From UBA12078 sp964556955 (lineage in GTDB: Bacteria; Patescibacteriota; Dojkabacteria; SC72): a stretch of 14,685 nucleotides of DNA. The notes below the pieces were generated by a model. The model was not told where the DNA came from. It saw nothing but the letters and a program-made list of their open reading frames with translations, and did no database searches. The stretch spans positions 1 through 14,685 of the forward strand of contig CAZKXP010000016.1 of NCBI GenBank assembly GCA_964556955.1, given 5' to 3'. Shown in pieces: positions 1 through 7,867 of the stretch; the stretch's first letter is position 1; every line of letters starts with the position of its first letter. The translations under genes and the position numbers were made by a program.

Positions 1-243
1 AACATCCTGACCTCTAGATATCGCACCCTTCTTCGCCTTCTCCCCCGTCTCAATTGAATACCCATCATTATCAATATAATGCTCCCCCACTTGCTCCTTA
101 GTCGCATTCAACATCCTCATAGCTACAATCTTAAACCCTTTCCTCTCAAATCTAGAAAGTATCTCCCCAAATATCTGTCTTTGTAATACATCTGGCTTAA
201 TCAAAATTAGTGTTCTCTCCTCTGCAAGTTTTGGTCTACCCAT
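1..243 (-). CDS. ndk: Nucleoside diphosphate kinase, N-terminal 81 residues (cut by window edge)
   Basis: NDK transfers the gamma phosphate from ATP to nucleoside diphosphates through a phosphohistidine and balances NTP pools in the cytoplasm. The reverse strand from the ATG at 243 reads without a stop to the window edge. Residues 10-20 (RTLILIKPDVL) and the following GEILSRFERKGFKIVAMRM segment are the hallmark NDK N-terminus. The catalytic histidine motif lies beyond the edge. After residue 54 the sequence (HYIDNDGYSIETGEKAKKG) does not follow the short E. coli pattern; it looks like the longer NDK form with an insertion seen in some archaea and Patescibacteria, which is a recollection and not a search result. 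No Shine-Dalgarno sequence is evident before the ATG. The gene is divergent from elp3, with 47 bases between the two start codons. Confidence 0.9.
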   Translation of the reverse strand, partial: MGRPKLAEERTLILIKPDVLQRQIFGEILSRFERKGFKIVAMRMLNATKEQVGEHYIDNDGYSIETGEKAKKGAISRGQDV

Positions 244-290
244 ATAGCTAGAATTATTGAAATATTAGATAATACAAGGATAACAAAATA

Positions 291-1922
291 ATGAAGAATT
301 TTGAACCAAAACAATACAAAGATTTTCTAGAATCCATATTTGAAGAAATAGGAAATAAAAAATACTGGAGAGAGAACACTCTTCAAAAAATTTTAAAGAA
401 ATATCCAAAAGATGGAAACAAACTCTTTAGACATGATGAACTCGTTGCAGGATATGAATATTTAAAGATTAAAGATGAAAAAATTTCTGCACGTATACGA
501 TTGAAGCCAACCAGGACCAACTCAGGCGTAGCTACCGTTACAGTACTCACTAAACCCTACCACTGCCCTGGAGGATGTATATTCTGTCCCAATGACCCAA
601 GTATGCCCAAGAGCTATATCTCGTCTGAGCCAGGTGCACAGAGGGCTTTAAAAAACTGCTTCGATCCATATGCTCAGGTATACAACAGACTAGTTGCCTT
701 AAAAAACATAGGACACAATATTGAGAAAGTAGAATTACTCATACTAGGAGGCTCTTGGAGTGCCTATGACGCTTCGCACTATCAAATTCCCTTTGTTACC
801 GCCTGCTATATGGCATTAAACGATGTTTGTCATAATACTACCGGATATGTAAAACCCAAAGAATCCCTTTCCCACTATACTTTTGAAGATTTACAAAAAG
901 CACAAAAACAAAATGAAACTGCATATTGTAGAAATGTAGGATTAGTCTTTGAAACAAGACCAGATCTCATTTCCCAAGAAGAGGTAATTTCACTTAGAAA
1001 ACTTGGAGCGACAAAAGTACAGATTGGCATTCAATCTTTGGATGACAGTATAGTTTCAGCAAACCATATAGGAAGGAGCACAAAAGCCGTACGGGAAGCG
1101 ATCAAACTCTTGCGCTTAGCGTCATTTAAAATCCATGCTCACTGGATGCCTAATCTTTACAAATCTACTGTTAGAAAAGATATTCGTGATTACAAAAAGC
1201 TATGGAAGAAGGAGGTCTCTCCTGATGAATTAAAAATATATCCTACTTCTGTAGTACCCAATACCTACCTTGCCAAACTCTACGCAAAGGGACTTTACAA
1301 GCCATATTCAGAAGAAGAATTGATTAACGTTTTAAGTCATACTATGCCTTCTACCCCTAGATACTGTCGTCTTTCAAGAATAATTAGAGATATTCCTTCA
1401 AATGAAATATTGGGCGGAAACAAGAAGACAAATCTAAGGCAGATTGTAGAAGGATATATACAGAAAAATGGGAAGAAGCTGAATGATATTAGGAGTAGGG
1501 AGATAAGGAATGAGAATGTTGACTGGGATAATTTAGAGCTAGATATTATTAAATACAATACTTCAATTGGTAAAGAATATTTTCTTTCTTACAAGACTAA
1601 GGATACTGACAAGATTTGTGGTTTTTTAAGATTGTCTATACCAACAAAGAAATATATGAAAGAAAATTTCATCGAGGAGTTGAGAGATTCATCTTTAATC
1701 AGAGAGGTTCATGTATATGGTAGAGTTATGAGTTTGGATGTTGATAGTTCCGGAGAATCTCAGCATTTGGGACTAGGTAAAAAGCTTATTGAGAAAGCAG
1801 AAGAGATTACGAAAAAGAATAATATTAGTTCCATTTCTGTTATATCTGCTATTGGGACTAGGGAGTATTACAAGAAAAGAGGTTTTGAGATGGGGAGATT
1901 GTATATGGGGAAGAAGATTTAG
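291..1922 (+). CDS. elp3: Elp3-type tRNA uridine-34 modification enzyme (radical SAM + GNAT)
   Basis: Elp3 uses a 4Fe-4S/SAM radical centre and acetyl-CoA to build the carboxymethyl group on wobble uridine-34 of tRNAs. The 543-residue protein has the expected order. An N-terminal basic tRNA-binding segment is followed by a radical-SAM core with the CxxxCxxC cluster at C92, C96 and C99 (HCPGGCIFCPND), then a C-terminal GNAT domain. The GNAT domain has its acetyl-CoA loop at 491-499 (QHLGLGKKL) and the closing Elp3 signature near 520-534 (AIGTREYYKKRGFEM). Length matches archaeal and bacterial Elp3. The ATG is preceded by AAGGA at 276-280, 10 bases upstream, which supports this start. No Elp1/2/4/5/6 partner is nearby, as is usual for stand-alone prokaryotic Elp3. 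Bacteria mostly use MnmE/MnmG for this position, so the gene points to a lineage with the Elp3 route. Confidence 0.95.
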   Translation: MKNFEPKQYKDFLESIFEEIGNKKYWRENTLQKILKKYPKDGNKLFRHDELVAGYEYLKIKDEKISARIRLKPTRTNSGVATVTVLTKPYHCPGGCIFCPNDPSMPKSYISSEPGAQRALKNCFDPYAQVYNRLVALKNIGHNIEKVELLILGGSWSAYDASHYQIPFVTACYMALNDVCHNTTGYVKPKESLSHYTFEDLQKAQKQNETAYCRNVGLVFETRPDLISQEEVISLRKLGATKVQIGIQSLDDSIVSANHIGRSTKAVREAIKLLRLASFKIHAHWMPNLYKSTVRKDIRDYKKLWKKEVSPDELKIYPTSVVPNTYLAKLYAKGLYKPYSEEELINVLSHTMPSTPRYCRLSRIIRDIPSNEILGGNKKTNLRQIVEGYIQKNGKKLNDIRSREIRNENVDWDNLELDIIKYNTSIGKEYFLSYKTKDTDKICGFLRLSIPTKKYMKENFIEELRDSSLIREVHVYGRVMSLDVDSSGESQHLGLGKKLIEKAEEITKKNNISSISVISAIGTREYYKKRGFEMGRLYMGKKI

Positions 1923-2019
1923 CAAAACATACTATGACATCATTTAGTACAAAGACCCTATAAAATTATTACATCTTGTTGAAAAACCCATATAGTCATT
2001 GATATAGTAGGAATTTTTA

Positions 2020-2039
2020 ACGAAGTGAAGCATCTAGGA
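2020..2039. repeat. Possible copy of a dispersed intergenic repeat
   Basis: Just beyond the 3' end of the tRNA, the bases ACGAAGTGAAGCATCTAGGA, with GTCATT further upstream at 1995-2000, resemble a degenerate form of a motif often seen in bacterial intergenic DNA (GTCATTCTGAACGAAGTGAAGAATCT-like, given here only in outline). The rest of 1923-2045 holds no recognisable gene or clear terminator hairpin. The identification rests on memory of the motif, and only one copy is present here. Confidence 0.25.
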
Positions 2040-2045
2040 ATAATC

Positions 2046-2117
2046 TGAGCGTGCAGGGACTCGAACCCTGAACCAAGCGATTAAGAGTCGCTTGCTCTAC
2101 CATTGAGCTACACGCCC
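2046..2117 (-). tRNA. tRNA-Lys(CUU)
   Basis: The reverse strand folds into a complete 72-base cloverleaf. The acceptor stem GGGCGTG/CACGCTC has one G-U pair. The D stem is GCTC/GAGC, the anticodon stem AGCGA/TCGCT with loop CTCTTAA, and the T stem CAGGG/CCCTG with loop TTCGAGT. Anticodon positions 34-36 are CTT, which reads AAG (lysine). The discriminator base is A, and CCA is not encoded, so it must be added by the CCA-adding enzyme. With C at position 34 this tRNA is not itself a substrate for the neighbouring Elp3, which needs U34. Confidence 0.95.
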
Positions 2118-2130
2118 ACAAACAAGCAGT

Positions 2131-2160
2131 ATAATATCACTTTTAATACCCCTTTTACAA
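2131..2160 (-). promoter_or_regulatory. Promoter of tRNA-Lys
   Basis: On the reverse strand, TTGTAA (2155-2160) and TATTAT (2131-2136) are separated by 18 bases. Initiation would fall near 2124, a few bases before the mature tRNA 5' end at 2117. The -35 element overlaps the stop codon of the upstream surface-protein gene, so the tRNA may also receive read-through from that operon. Confidence 0.5.
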
Positions 2161-4314
2161 CTCTCCCAAAGGCTCTAACACCTCCTGAGGCTTCACTTTC
2201 TTAGCCCTCTTCTCCTCTTGTACAAACTTCTCCAAAATCATTTTCTTGGTCAAAACACTAGCCTTCTTAACAACAACCCCCTGCTCCTCTACCAACCTCC
2301 AACCACTACTCAAAACCACCAACTCATATTTACCAGGATACACAAAAAATCTATACCTACCAAAATCATCCGTAACCCTCTTAGACACCAATTTATCAAA
2401 CTCCTTCTCCTTCAAACCCACAACTATACCACTCAACTTCTTACCATCCACATCCCTAACAACACCATACCTCTCCCTCTTACCAAACAAAGATACAAAC
2501 AAAAGAAGAATCGAAGGAATATATAGTCCAACAATCACAAAGTTATACCAAACCATATTCACACTCAAAGCATACAAACTAAATACTAAACCGATCACAA
2601 ACAAAAGAATATGTAAGGACTTCCATAAAGCCTTAGTAGCAAAACGAAACTGATTAAGAATATATCTCACATTCCCAATCTCTCGCCTATCCATAGGGAT
2701 GGAAAAGTTTGGAAGCACACCCTTAGAAGTATAGAACTCCTGACCATGATATACATTCTCCAAGGGAAAATCTGTCTTACCAAATACCAACTTGGATGGA
2801 AAAGTATAGTGTTGACCTGAGACAGTTATGGAATATTCTCCCGGTTTTAGATTTACAGATCTAAAATACCCATTCCTGTCCGTTACATCTGTCCATACCA
2901 ATTCACCATTCTCGTTAAACACCCTTACAATACACTGAGGTATTGGTTCCTTAGTAACAGAATCATACACATAACCCGCAGGATTGCCCTTCTTTCTAAA
3001 TCCAAGTAGGCTAGACAACACCAAAACCATCTGGAGAACAACATAGGGGATGGTACCCAAACCTCCAATTAATATACCAATACCAACCAAAAGATTACCA
3101 ATACCTACAAGCAATGATATCTGCTGTACAGAACTCTGATTCAAACTTCCAATTGTATTCTGCACAACCTTTTTTGTATTCTCCAAAACCTCATTCACGG
3201 TATCCTTTATCCTCTCAATTATTGGAGTAACTGGAGTCTCTGGTTGTTCTACAGTAGGTTTGGGGACAATAAGAGATATCTCACACATCCTGTTAACATT
3301 ACCAATCGGATCTGATGCCTCTGCACAAAAACTGTAGTTAGTGTACAGATGATAGTCAGCATCGTGCTCTAGATCTCCAAGCTTTACTGTAACCACCCAA
3401 ATATCTCCTTCCAATGATTCTGTATTTATACATTCCAGTGGAGCCCCATTTTGTGTAAGACACCAAAAACTCTTGCTTGCAATTCCCGTGTTATCCTTCA
3501 ACCTCAGTTTAATGGTAATGACATCCTGAGCCTCCCAAACCTGTGTATTGTTACTACCCAATCCAGAAACACTCAACAAAGTTATAGCAGGAGCACTAGC
3601 ATCCTGCACAGAGTAAACCACATTTGACCAAGCACTCTGCACACCATATGTATTTCTAGCTTTAACGCGATAGTAATAGATTTGGCCATCTACCAAATTC
3701 TCAAATCTATATGCTCTAGCTGAGATCCAATTACTCTCTAAAACACCATTCGTGAAATTTAAATCTTTGGCAGATTGTATGAGATAGGTATATGTACCAG
3801 AACCAGACATGTTCCATGCAAGAGTATTCAATATCCCTTGCGTATATTGAGGTTCAGAGAGCAAGGTCGGTGCAGAAACAGGTACAACATACAAGGTTTC
3901 GCAATCTAAAATAAATATATCTACACTATCTGTCGTATCCTTCGCACACACTTCGTATGTCCCAGATACTGTTGAAGATATACTTCCCGATGTCCTACCA
4001 TTACTGTCAGACATTTCTGGCTGCAAGATACTCACCCCCGCAGAACTCCCATTTACATATATCTCCACCTCTCGGTTGGGATTAGTAACACCTCCTGATA
4101 ACAACAGTTGAATATCCACCCTTGCCGGCTCCCCAGCCTCTACAGTCATAGGAGAGATATCTAACTGGGAATACAGATCCTGATTAATATTTGCATTAAT
4201 ATCTACATCTCCACCTACCCCCTCAAAAGATTCCTGTGCCTTAATATATCCCACACTAAAGCAACAAAGCAAAAGTGAAAAAATAATTTTTAAAAAGGCA
4301 GTCTTTAATCTCAT
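2155..4314 (-). CDS. Membrane-anchored surface protein with Ig/FN3-like and carboxypeptidase-regulatory-like domains
   Basis: The 719-residue protein begins with a signal peptide (hydrophobic 8-22, probable cleavage after IKA near 26). Residues 50-145 look like an Ig-type beta domain. About 148-237 reads as a fibronectin type III domain (YYYRVKARNTYG, then SAWSNVV), and 243-350 as another beta domain with several cysteines. A linker at 365-395 leads to a hydrophobic segment at 398-438, long enough for one or two helices. Residues 445-540 and 616-690 both look like carboxypeptidase-regulatory (transthyretin-like) domains, marked by TDRNGYF and TDDFGRYRF. Between them lie two membrane helices, about 566-585 and 589-610. 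Positive residues at 440-442 and 612-615 suggest that the C-terminal domains face the cytoplasm, which would be odd for this fold. The ATG begins one base after the recO stop, with AGGAG (4322-4326) seven bases upstream, so translation is probably coupled. No enzymatic motif is visible; adhesion, envelope scaffolding or glycan export are guesses. Confidence 0.75.
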   Translation of the reverse strand: MRLKTAFLKIIFSLLLCCFSVGYIKAQESFEGVGGDVDINANINQDLYSQLDISPMTVEAGEPARVDIQLLLSGGVTNPNREVEIYVNGSSAGVSILQPEMSDSNGRTSGSISSTVSGTYEVCAKDTTDSVDIFILDCETLYVVPVSAPTLLSEPQYTQGILNTLAWNMSGSGTYTYLIQSAKDLNFTNGVLESNWISARAYRFENLVDGQIYYYRVKARNTYGVQSAWSNVVYSVQDASAPAITLLSVSGLGSNNTQVWEAQDVITIKLRLKDNTGIASKSFWCLTQNGAPLECINTESLEGDIWVVTVKLGDLEHDADYHLYTNYSFCAEASDPIGNVNRMCEISLIVPKPTVEQPETPVTPIIERIKDTVNEVLENTKKVVQNTIGSLNQSSVQQISLLVGIGNLLVGIGILIGGLGTIPYVVLQMVLVLSSLLGFRKKGNPAGYVYDSVTKEPIPQCIVRVFNENGELVWTDVTDRNGYFRSVNLKPGEYSITVSGQHYTFPSKLVFGKTDFPLENVYHGQEFYTSKGVLPNFSIPMDRREIGNVRYILNQFRFATKALWKSLHILLFVIGLVFSLYALSVNMVWYNFVIVGLYIPSILLLFVSLFGKRERYGVVRDVDGKKLSGIVVGLKEKEFDKLVSKRVTDDFGRYRFFVYPGKYELVVLSSGWRLVEEQGVVVKKASVLTKKMILEKFVQEEKRAKKVKPQEVLEPLGEL

Positions 4315-4315
4315 C

Positions 4316-4924
4316 CTATATCTCCTCTACAACTTTCTTAATATATCTATCCAACGCAAGCGTTAGGACATTTGATGCATACGGTTTTTCCCCAAGAGGC
4401 TTTGCACCTGATTTACTGTAACAATTTTTACATACCAGGGCAAAACTCATAGTATCGAGATATTTCAGATCATCCTTTGATTCGCAATATTTACAAGTAG
4501 AAAAATCTTCTAAGAATCCCATTTCCATTAAAAATTTTAGCCTCAACTTATTGGTAGCCTCAATATCTAAATTATTTTTTAATGCAACCTGTAGAGCATT
4601 AAAAAGCTTGGGATAGGGGTCATACTCCTGAAGAAATTTATTTAGCATAAAAGAGATTCTACGAATATTTGCAACATTCAAATTATCAAAATTCAAACTA
4701 GAAATACTTGCAGATTCTGTTAACACAGGCATACCCTTCCCTTCATAGAAAGATATCTCACTAGTACAAAGTGTTTGCATATTACCCCTATTCTTACTAT
4801 TAATTTTTCTAATACCCTTAGCAAATACTGCAAACTTACCATATTCACGACCAAAAACAGTAAGCACCTTGTCTGCCTCAGAATAGTTTACAGATTTTAT
4901 AACTGTAACAACATCTTTATTCAT
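4316..4924 (-). CDS. recO: DNA repair protein RecO
   Basis: RecO binds single-stranded DNA and, with RecR, loads RecA onto SSB-coated gaps in the RecF pathway. The N-terminal 80 residues form the expected OB fold (SVNYSEADKVLTVFGREYGK then FAKGIRK). A helical region follows, with a zinc-finger pair CKYC (C144, C147) and CKNC (C165, C168). At 202 residues it is a little shorter than the typical 230-250. The ATG overlaps the end of the sugar-transferase gene by eight bases and follows a strong purine tract, AAGGAAGGGGG (4928-4938), which supports the start. Its place between glycan genes and a surface-protein gene suggests transcriptional hitchhiking rather than a shared function. Confidence 0.9.
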   Translation of the reverse strand: MNKDVVTVIKSVNYSEADKVLTVFGREYGKFAVFAKGIRKINSKNRGNMQTLCTSEISFYEGKGMPVLTESASISSLNFDNLNVANIRRISFMLNKFLQEYDPYPKLFNALQVALKNNLDIEATNKLRLKFLMEMGFLEDFSTCKYCESKDDLKYLDTMSFALVCKNCYSKSGAKPLGEKPYASNVLTLALDRYIKKVVEEI

Positions 4925-5573
4925 ACACCCCCTTCCTTGTTAAAACTACAAAAGGTGTTTTCAAAAATATCTTTAAATCATCCTTGAAATTAACATGAGA
5001 TGCATATTTTGCTTCAAGTATGACTCTTTCTCTAAATTTAATATCATTTCTCCCAGATACCTGCCATACACCTGTTAATCCTGGTCTTACACGCTCTCTT
5101 CTTTTTAGATATTTTTTACCTTCAGGAAATTTGTCTAAGTACCTAGCTATTTCCCCTCTGTACATAGGGCGAGGTCCTACCAATGACATATCTCCAACCA
5201 GGACATTGATTAGCTGTGGCAATTCATCTATATCTGTCTTCCTTAATATCTTCCCTATCCATGTAATCCTTCTGTCCTCTGATATCTTTAACTTTCCATC
5301 TTTGCTTATCCATCTCTCTTTTAAATCACTAAACCTGGGATCATTCTGTATCTTGTCATGCGCGTCTGGAATCATTGTTCGGAATTTAAACATTTTAAAC
5401 TCCTTGCCTTTCAAACCCAGTCTCAATGGCTCCGTGAGAAATATATCTCCTCTATCTGTAACCCATACTAGAAACCCTGCAATTAGTAATATGGGAGAAG
5501 TGATTAATATGAAGATGGAAGAGAATATTATATCGAATATTCTTTTATTTTGTCTGTAGGACATCTTTGACAT
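4917..5573 (-). CDS. Undecaprenyl-phosphate sugar-1-phosphate transferase (initiating glycosyltransferase)
   Basis: This family (WcaJ/WbaP/PglC type) transfers a sugar phosphate from a nucleotide sugar to undecaprenyl phosphate on the inner face of the membrane and so starts a surface glycan. Counting from the ATG at 5573 (218 residues), the protein shows KRIFDI at 10-15 and one hydrophobic segment at about 13-39. The conserved core follows: KFRTM (63-67), DELPQLINVLVGDMSLVGPRP (116-136, which includes the catalytic-region acidic residues) and PGLTGVWQVSGRN (164-176). This is the compact, single-membrane-helix form. The reading frame stays open up to a TTG at 5645, but that start would overlap the upstream gene by 101 bases and add residues that are not family-like. 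The ATG at 5573 (or at 5564) is preferred; neither has a clear Shine-Dalgarno. The sugar substrate cannot be told from sequence. Confidence 0.9.
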   Translation of the reverse strand: MSKMSYRQNKRIFDIIFSSIFILITSPILLIAGFLVWVTDRGDIFLTEPLRLGLKGKEFKMFKFRTMIPDAHDKIQNDPRFSDLKERWISKDGKLKISEDRRITWIGKILRKTDIDELPQLINVLVGDMSLVGPRPMYRGEIARYLDKFPEGKKYLKRRERVRPGLTGVWQVSGRNDIKFRERVILEAKYASHVNFKDDLKIFLKTPFVVLTRKGVYE

Positions 5574-6726
5574 AATTTTGCAGTTTATATACAAATATCT
5601 CTGGTGCAAAATTACTTGCCTGTTTTCTACAGTTATCTGGGTCAAAGTCTATAGATTTAAATTTCTTCAAAATCTTTGCTAGCTCCTCTGCACTGTATTT
5701 TTCAAAAAATATCCCTGTCTTAGGATTGTTCTCACATATGGTTTCCAACACCCCACCCTCTTTAAAAGCTATGACAGGGGTACCGGAGGCATTAGCCTCT
5801 ACAGGTACTATCCCAAAATCTTCATGTCTTACCGGAAAGAGTAATGCTTGAGCACGAGACATTAGGTCAAATTTCTCCTCATCAGATACATAGCCAAGAA
5901 ATTTAACAAAACCTTTTGCATTTAATTTTTGTACAAGAGATTGCATAGAGTCTAAATCATCTCCCTTACCTGCTACTTTTAAATGTTTGCCTGCTTTTAC
6001 ACATGCCTTTATCGCTAGCTGAACACCCTTGTATGTTTCTACTCTACCTGAATACAAAAACCAATCTTCCTTTCTGTTAACCTTTTTTATATTTTTTAGT
6101 GGATCTGTATTTACAGGGGGGTACATAACATCTGCATCTACATCGTAATATTTTTTTATCCTTTCTTTCACAACATTTGATATGGCTATCATCTTGGTGC
6201 ATCTCTGTGCGGCTTGTTTATCCCACTTTTGCCAAAGCCTCTCTAAGAAGGTATCCATAAAAAATGAGTAGAAAGAGAACATGAATTTGTTGAATCCTGT
6301 AAACCTATTCTTATCCTTTATTGACCTTCCCTCTTTCTCCCAGAAGAATTTTGGTGGAGACATACAGATATCTATATGTGGAATGTTTTTGGAGTTCACA
6401 AACTTCGCAAATGATATTGATATTGAAAGGACTACATCATAGCTTTTGAACTTGAAGGATCTATATGCCCACGGATGGAAGAGTAGATACACATATTTCA
6501 TTAACGATCGAGCAGGAAAATATTGCATAAAGGAGTGATGTACTTTGACTTTGGGATAGTAGTCATCTGTAAATGATTTATCATAGTAAGCAGTAAAAAG
6601 CTCTGCTTTTGGGAATGCGTCTAGTATACTTCGAATATGATCTTCTGCACCTCCTCGTTTGTATAATGGATCTGTAACCACCGCCACTCTTATATTCGCT
6701 CCCCTATTTTTTAATTTTCTCTTCAT
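5545..6726 (-). CDS. GT4-family glycosyltransferase (second of a tandem pair)
   Basis: A retaining GT-B glycosyltransferase of 393 residues that likely adds a sugar to the lipid-linked glycan begun by the next gene. The N-terminal Rossmann domain holds the acceptor-side loop RGGAED (24-29). The C-terminal domain carries SGRVETYKG (226-234) and the nucleotide-sugar signature EDFGIVPVE (E302 to E310, the E-x7-E motif), followed by GGVLET (324-329). No membrane helix is seen, so a peripheral cytoplasmic enzyme is expected. The start overlaps the upstream paralogue by 23 bases with no obvious Shine-Dalgarno, and the end overlaps the sugar transferase; translation is probably coupled along the operon. 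It shares PWAY, SF, YD and SIS motifs in the same order with its neighbour, which indicates an old tandem duplication. Donor and acceptor are unknown. Confidence 0.9.
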   Translation of the reverse strand: MKRKLKNRGANIRVAVVTDPLYKRGGAEDHIRSILDAFPKAELFTAYYDKSFTDDYYPKVKVHHSFMQYFPARSLMKYVYLLFHPWAYRSFKFKSYDVVLSISISFAKFVNSKNIPHIDICMSPPKFFWEKEGRSIKDKNRFTGFNKFMFSFYSFFMDTFLERLWQKWDKQAAQRCTKMIAISNVVKERIKKYYDVDADVMYPPVNTDPLKNIKKVNRKEDWFLYSGRVETYKGVQLAIKACVKAGKHLKVAGKGDDLDSMQSLVQKLNAKGFVKFLGYVSDEEKFDLMSRAQALLFPVRHEDFGIVPVEANASGTPVIAFKEGGVLETICENNPKTGIFFEKYSAEELAKILKKFKSIDFDPDNCRKQASNFAPEIFVYKLQNYVKDVLQTK

Positions 6727-7861
6727 GTATTGCCCGAAGGTACTTTTCCAGATTATTTACGAACTTGGTCTCGGTAAATAGCTTAGCTTGAGCTATTATC
6801 TTTTGACTATTATACCTTCTTTTCTCAAAACTCTTAAGTAATTTTGTCAATTCTTCAATATTTTCAAAATATTCTCCACATACTTTCTCTTTTACTGTTT
6901 CCATGACACCACCTTCTTTGAATGCAAAGACTGGTGTTCCCCCAGCCATAGCTTCTACGGGTACGATGCCAAAGTCCTCTACACCACAGAAGAGTAGCAG
7001 TTGTGCTTGATGCAAAAGGCAGATTACTTCTTCATCGGGTATATATCCCAGGAACTTGATATTTTCGTTCTTGCCTGCTTTTCTTTTGAGAAACTTCATA
7101 TCCGGCCCTTCTCCTACTATGATTAGATTTTTTCCTGCCTTAATACACGCTTCTATTGCCCAATCTACTCGTTTGTAATCATAGAGCCTAGATACTACTA
7201 GAACGAAGTCTTGAGGGATATAATATTTTTCAATTACGCTCATAATTGCATCTACTTTTGGCTTTATGTAATATCTTTCTTCAACGCCGGGATATATTAC
7301 TGTGGCTTCTACCCCATATGTTCTTTGTATTTTCTTCTGTATGTACTTGGAGTTGGCAGTCCAGTAATCTACTCTTTTGGAGATACTGTAATCCCACAAT
7401 CTCATGAAGGTGTTAATTATCTCTGATATGGCTTTGTAGAATCCTTTGAGTTTGTAACCTCTGAAGTTATATTCTTTATCCCACAAGCTTCGAGGTGGGG
7501 TCATTGTCATCGCTACATGAGGTTGGTATATACCTGTGATTACACCTTTGGCTGGTCCAGCAGATATACTTATCACTAAGTCATACCCATCAAATGAAAA
7601 ACTCTCGTATGCCCATGGAGTAAATATCTTGAGATGTTTTGTAAATTTCTTAGGTAGAAATCTGAATATTCTTTGTACAAAGCTAGTATATACCTTGTTG
7701 GTTATCTGAGGATATTTGGTCTTGTCAAAATATATTGTATATATATCTGCATCTGGAAAAAGCTTCAGAATGGCGATCATTTCACGATCAGCACCACCAA
7801 ATCCCGTCATCTGGTCTGCGACAATTGCTACTCTTGGAAAGAGATGGTTAATTGAATTCAT
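6704..7861 (-). CDS. GT4-family glycosyltransferase (first of a tandem pair)
   Basis: A 385-residue GT-B enzyme with the same plan as the next gene. The N-terminal loop is FGGADREM (21-28). The donor-site arginine and lysine lie in SRLYDYKR (224-231), then GEGPDM (250-255), and the E-x7-E motif is EDFGIVPVE (E295 to E303), followed by EGGVMET (316-322). It should transfer a sugar from a nucleotide or lipid donor in the cytoplasm. The ATG lies six bases after the stop of the acidic zinc-ribbon gene. Divergence between the two paralogues is considerable, so they probably add different sugars or make different linkages rather than being redundant. Neither can be matched to a named enzyme from sequence alone. 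Confidence 0.9.
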   Translation of the reverse strand: MNSINHLFPRVAIVADQMTGFGGADREMIAILKLFPDADIYTIYFDKTKYPQITNKVYTSFVQRIFRFLPKKFTKHLKIFTPWAYESFSFDGYDLVISISAGPAKGVITGIYQPHVAMTMTPPRSLWDKEYNFRGYKLKGFYKAISEIINTFMRLWDYSISKRVDYWTANSKYIQKKIQRTYGVEATVIYPGVEERYYIKPKVDAIMSVIEKYYIPQDFVLVVSRLYDYKRVDWAIEACIKAGKNLIIVGEGPDMKFLKRKAGKNENIKFLGYIPDEEVICLLHQAQLLLFCGVEDFGIVPVEAMAGGTPVFAFKEGGVMETVKEKVCGEYFENIEELTKLLKSFEKRRYNSQKIIAQAKLFTETKFVNNLEKYLRAIHEEKIKK

Positions 7862-7867
7862 TAACCA

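Noticed and set aside
2218..2653. Open frames on the plus strand opposite the surface-protein gene
   Set aside because: They are antisense to a well-supported gene, low in complexity and without ribosome binding sites or family motifs.
2155..4314. Lipoprotein signal in the surface protein
   Set aside because: The cysteines at 17-18 are preceded by leucines, not by the small residue needed in a lipobox.
4917..5645. Longer sugar-transferase start at TTG 5645
   Set aside because: It would overlap the upstream gene by 101 bases and add residues before the normal family N-terminus; ATG 5573 or 5564 fits better.
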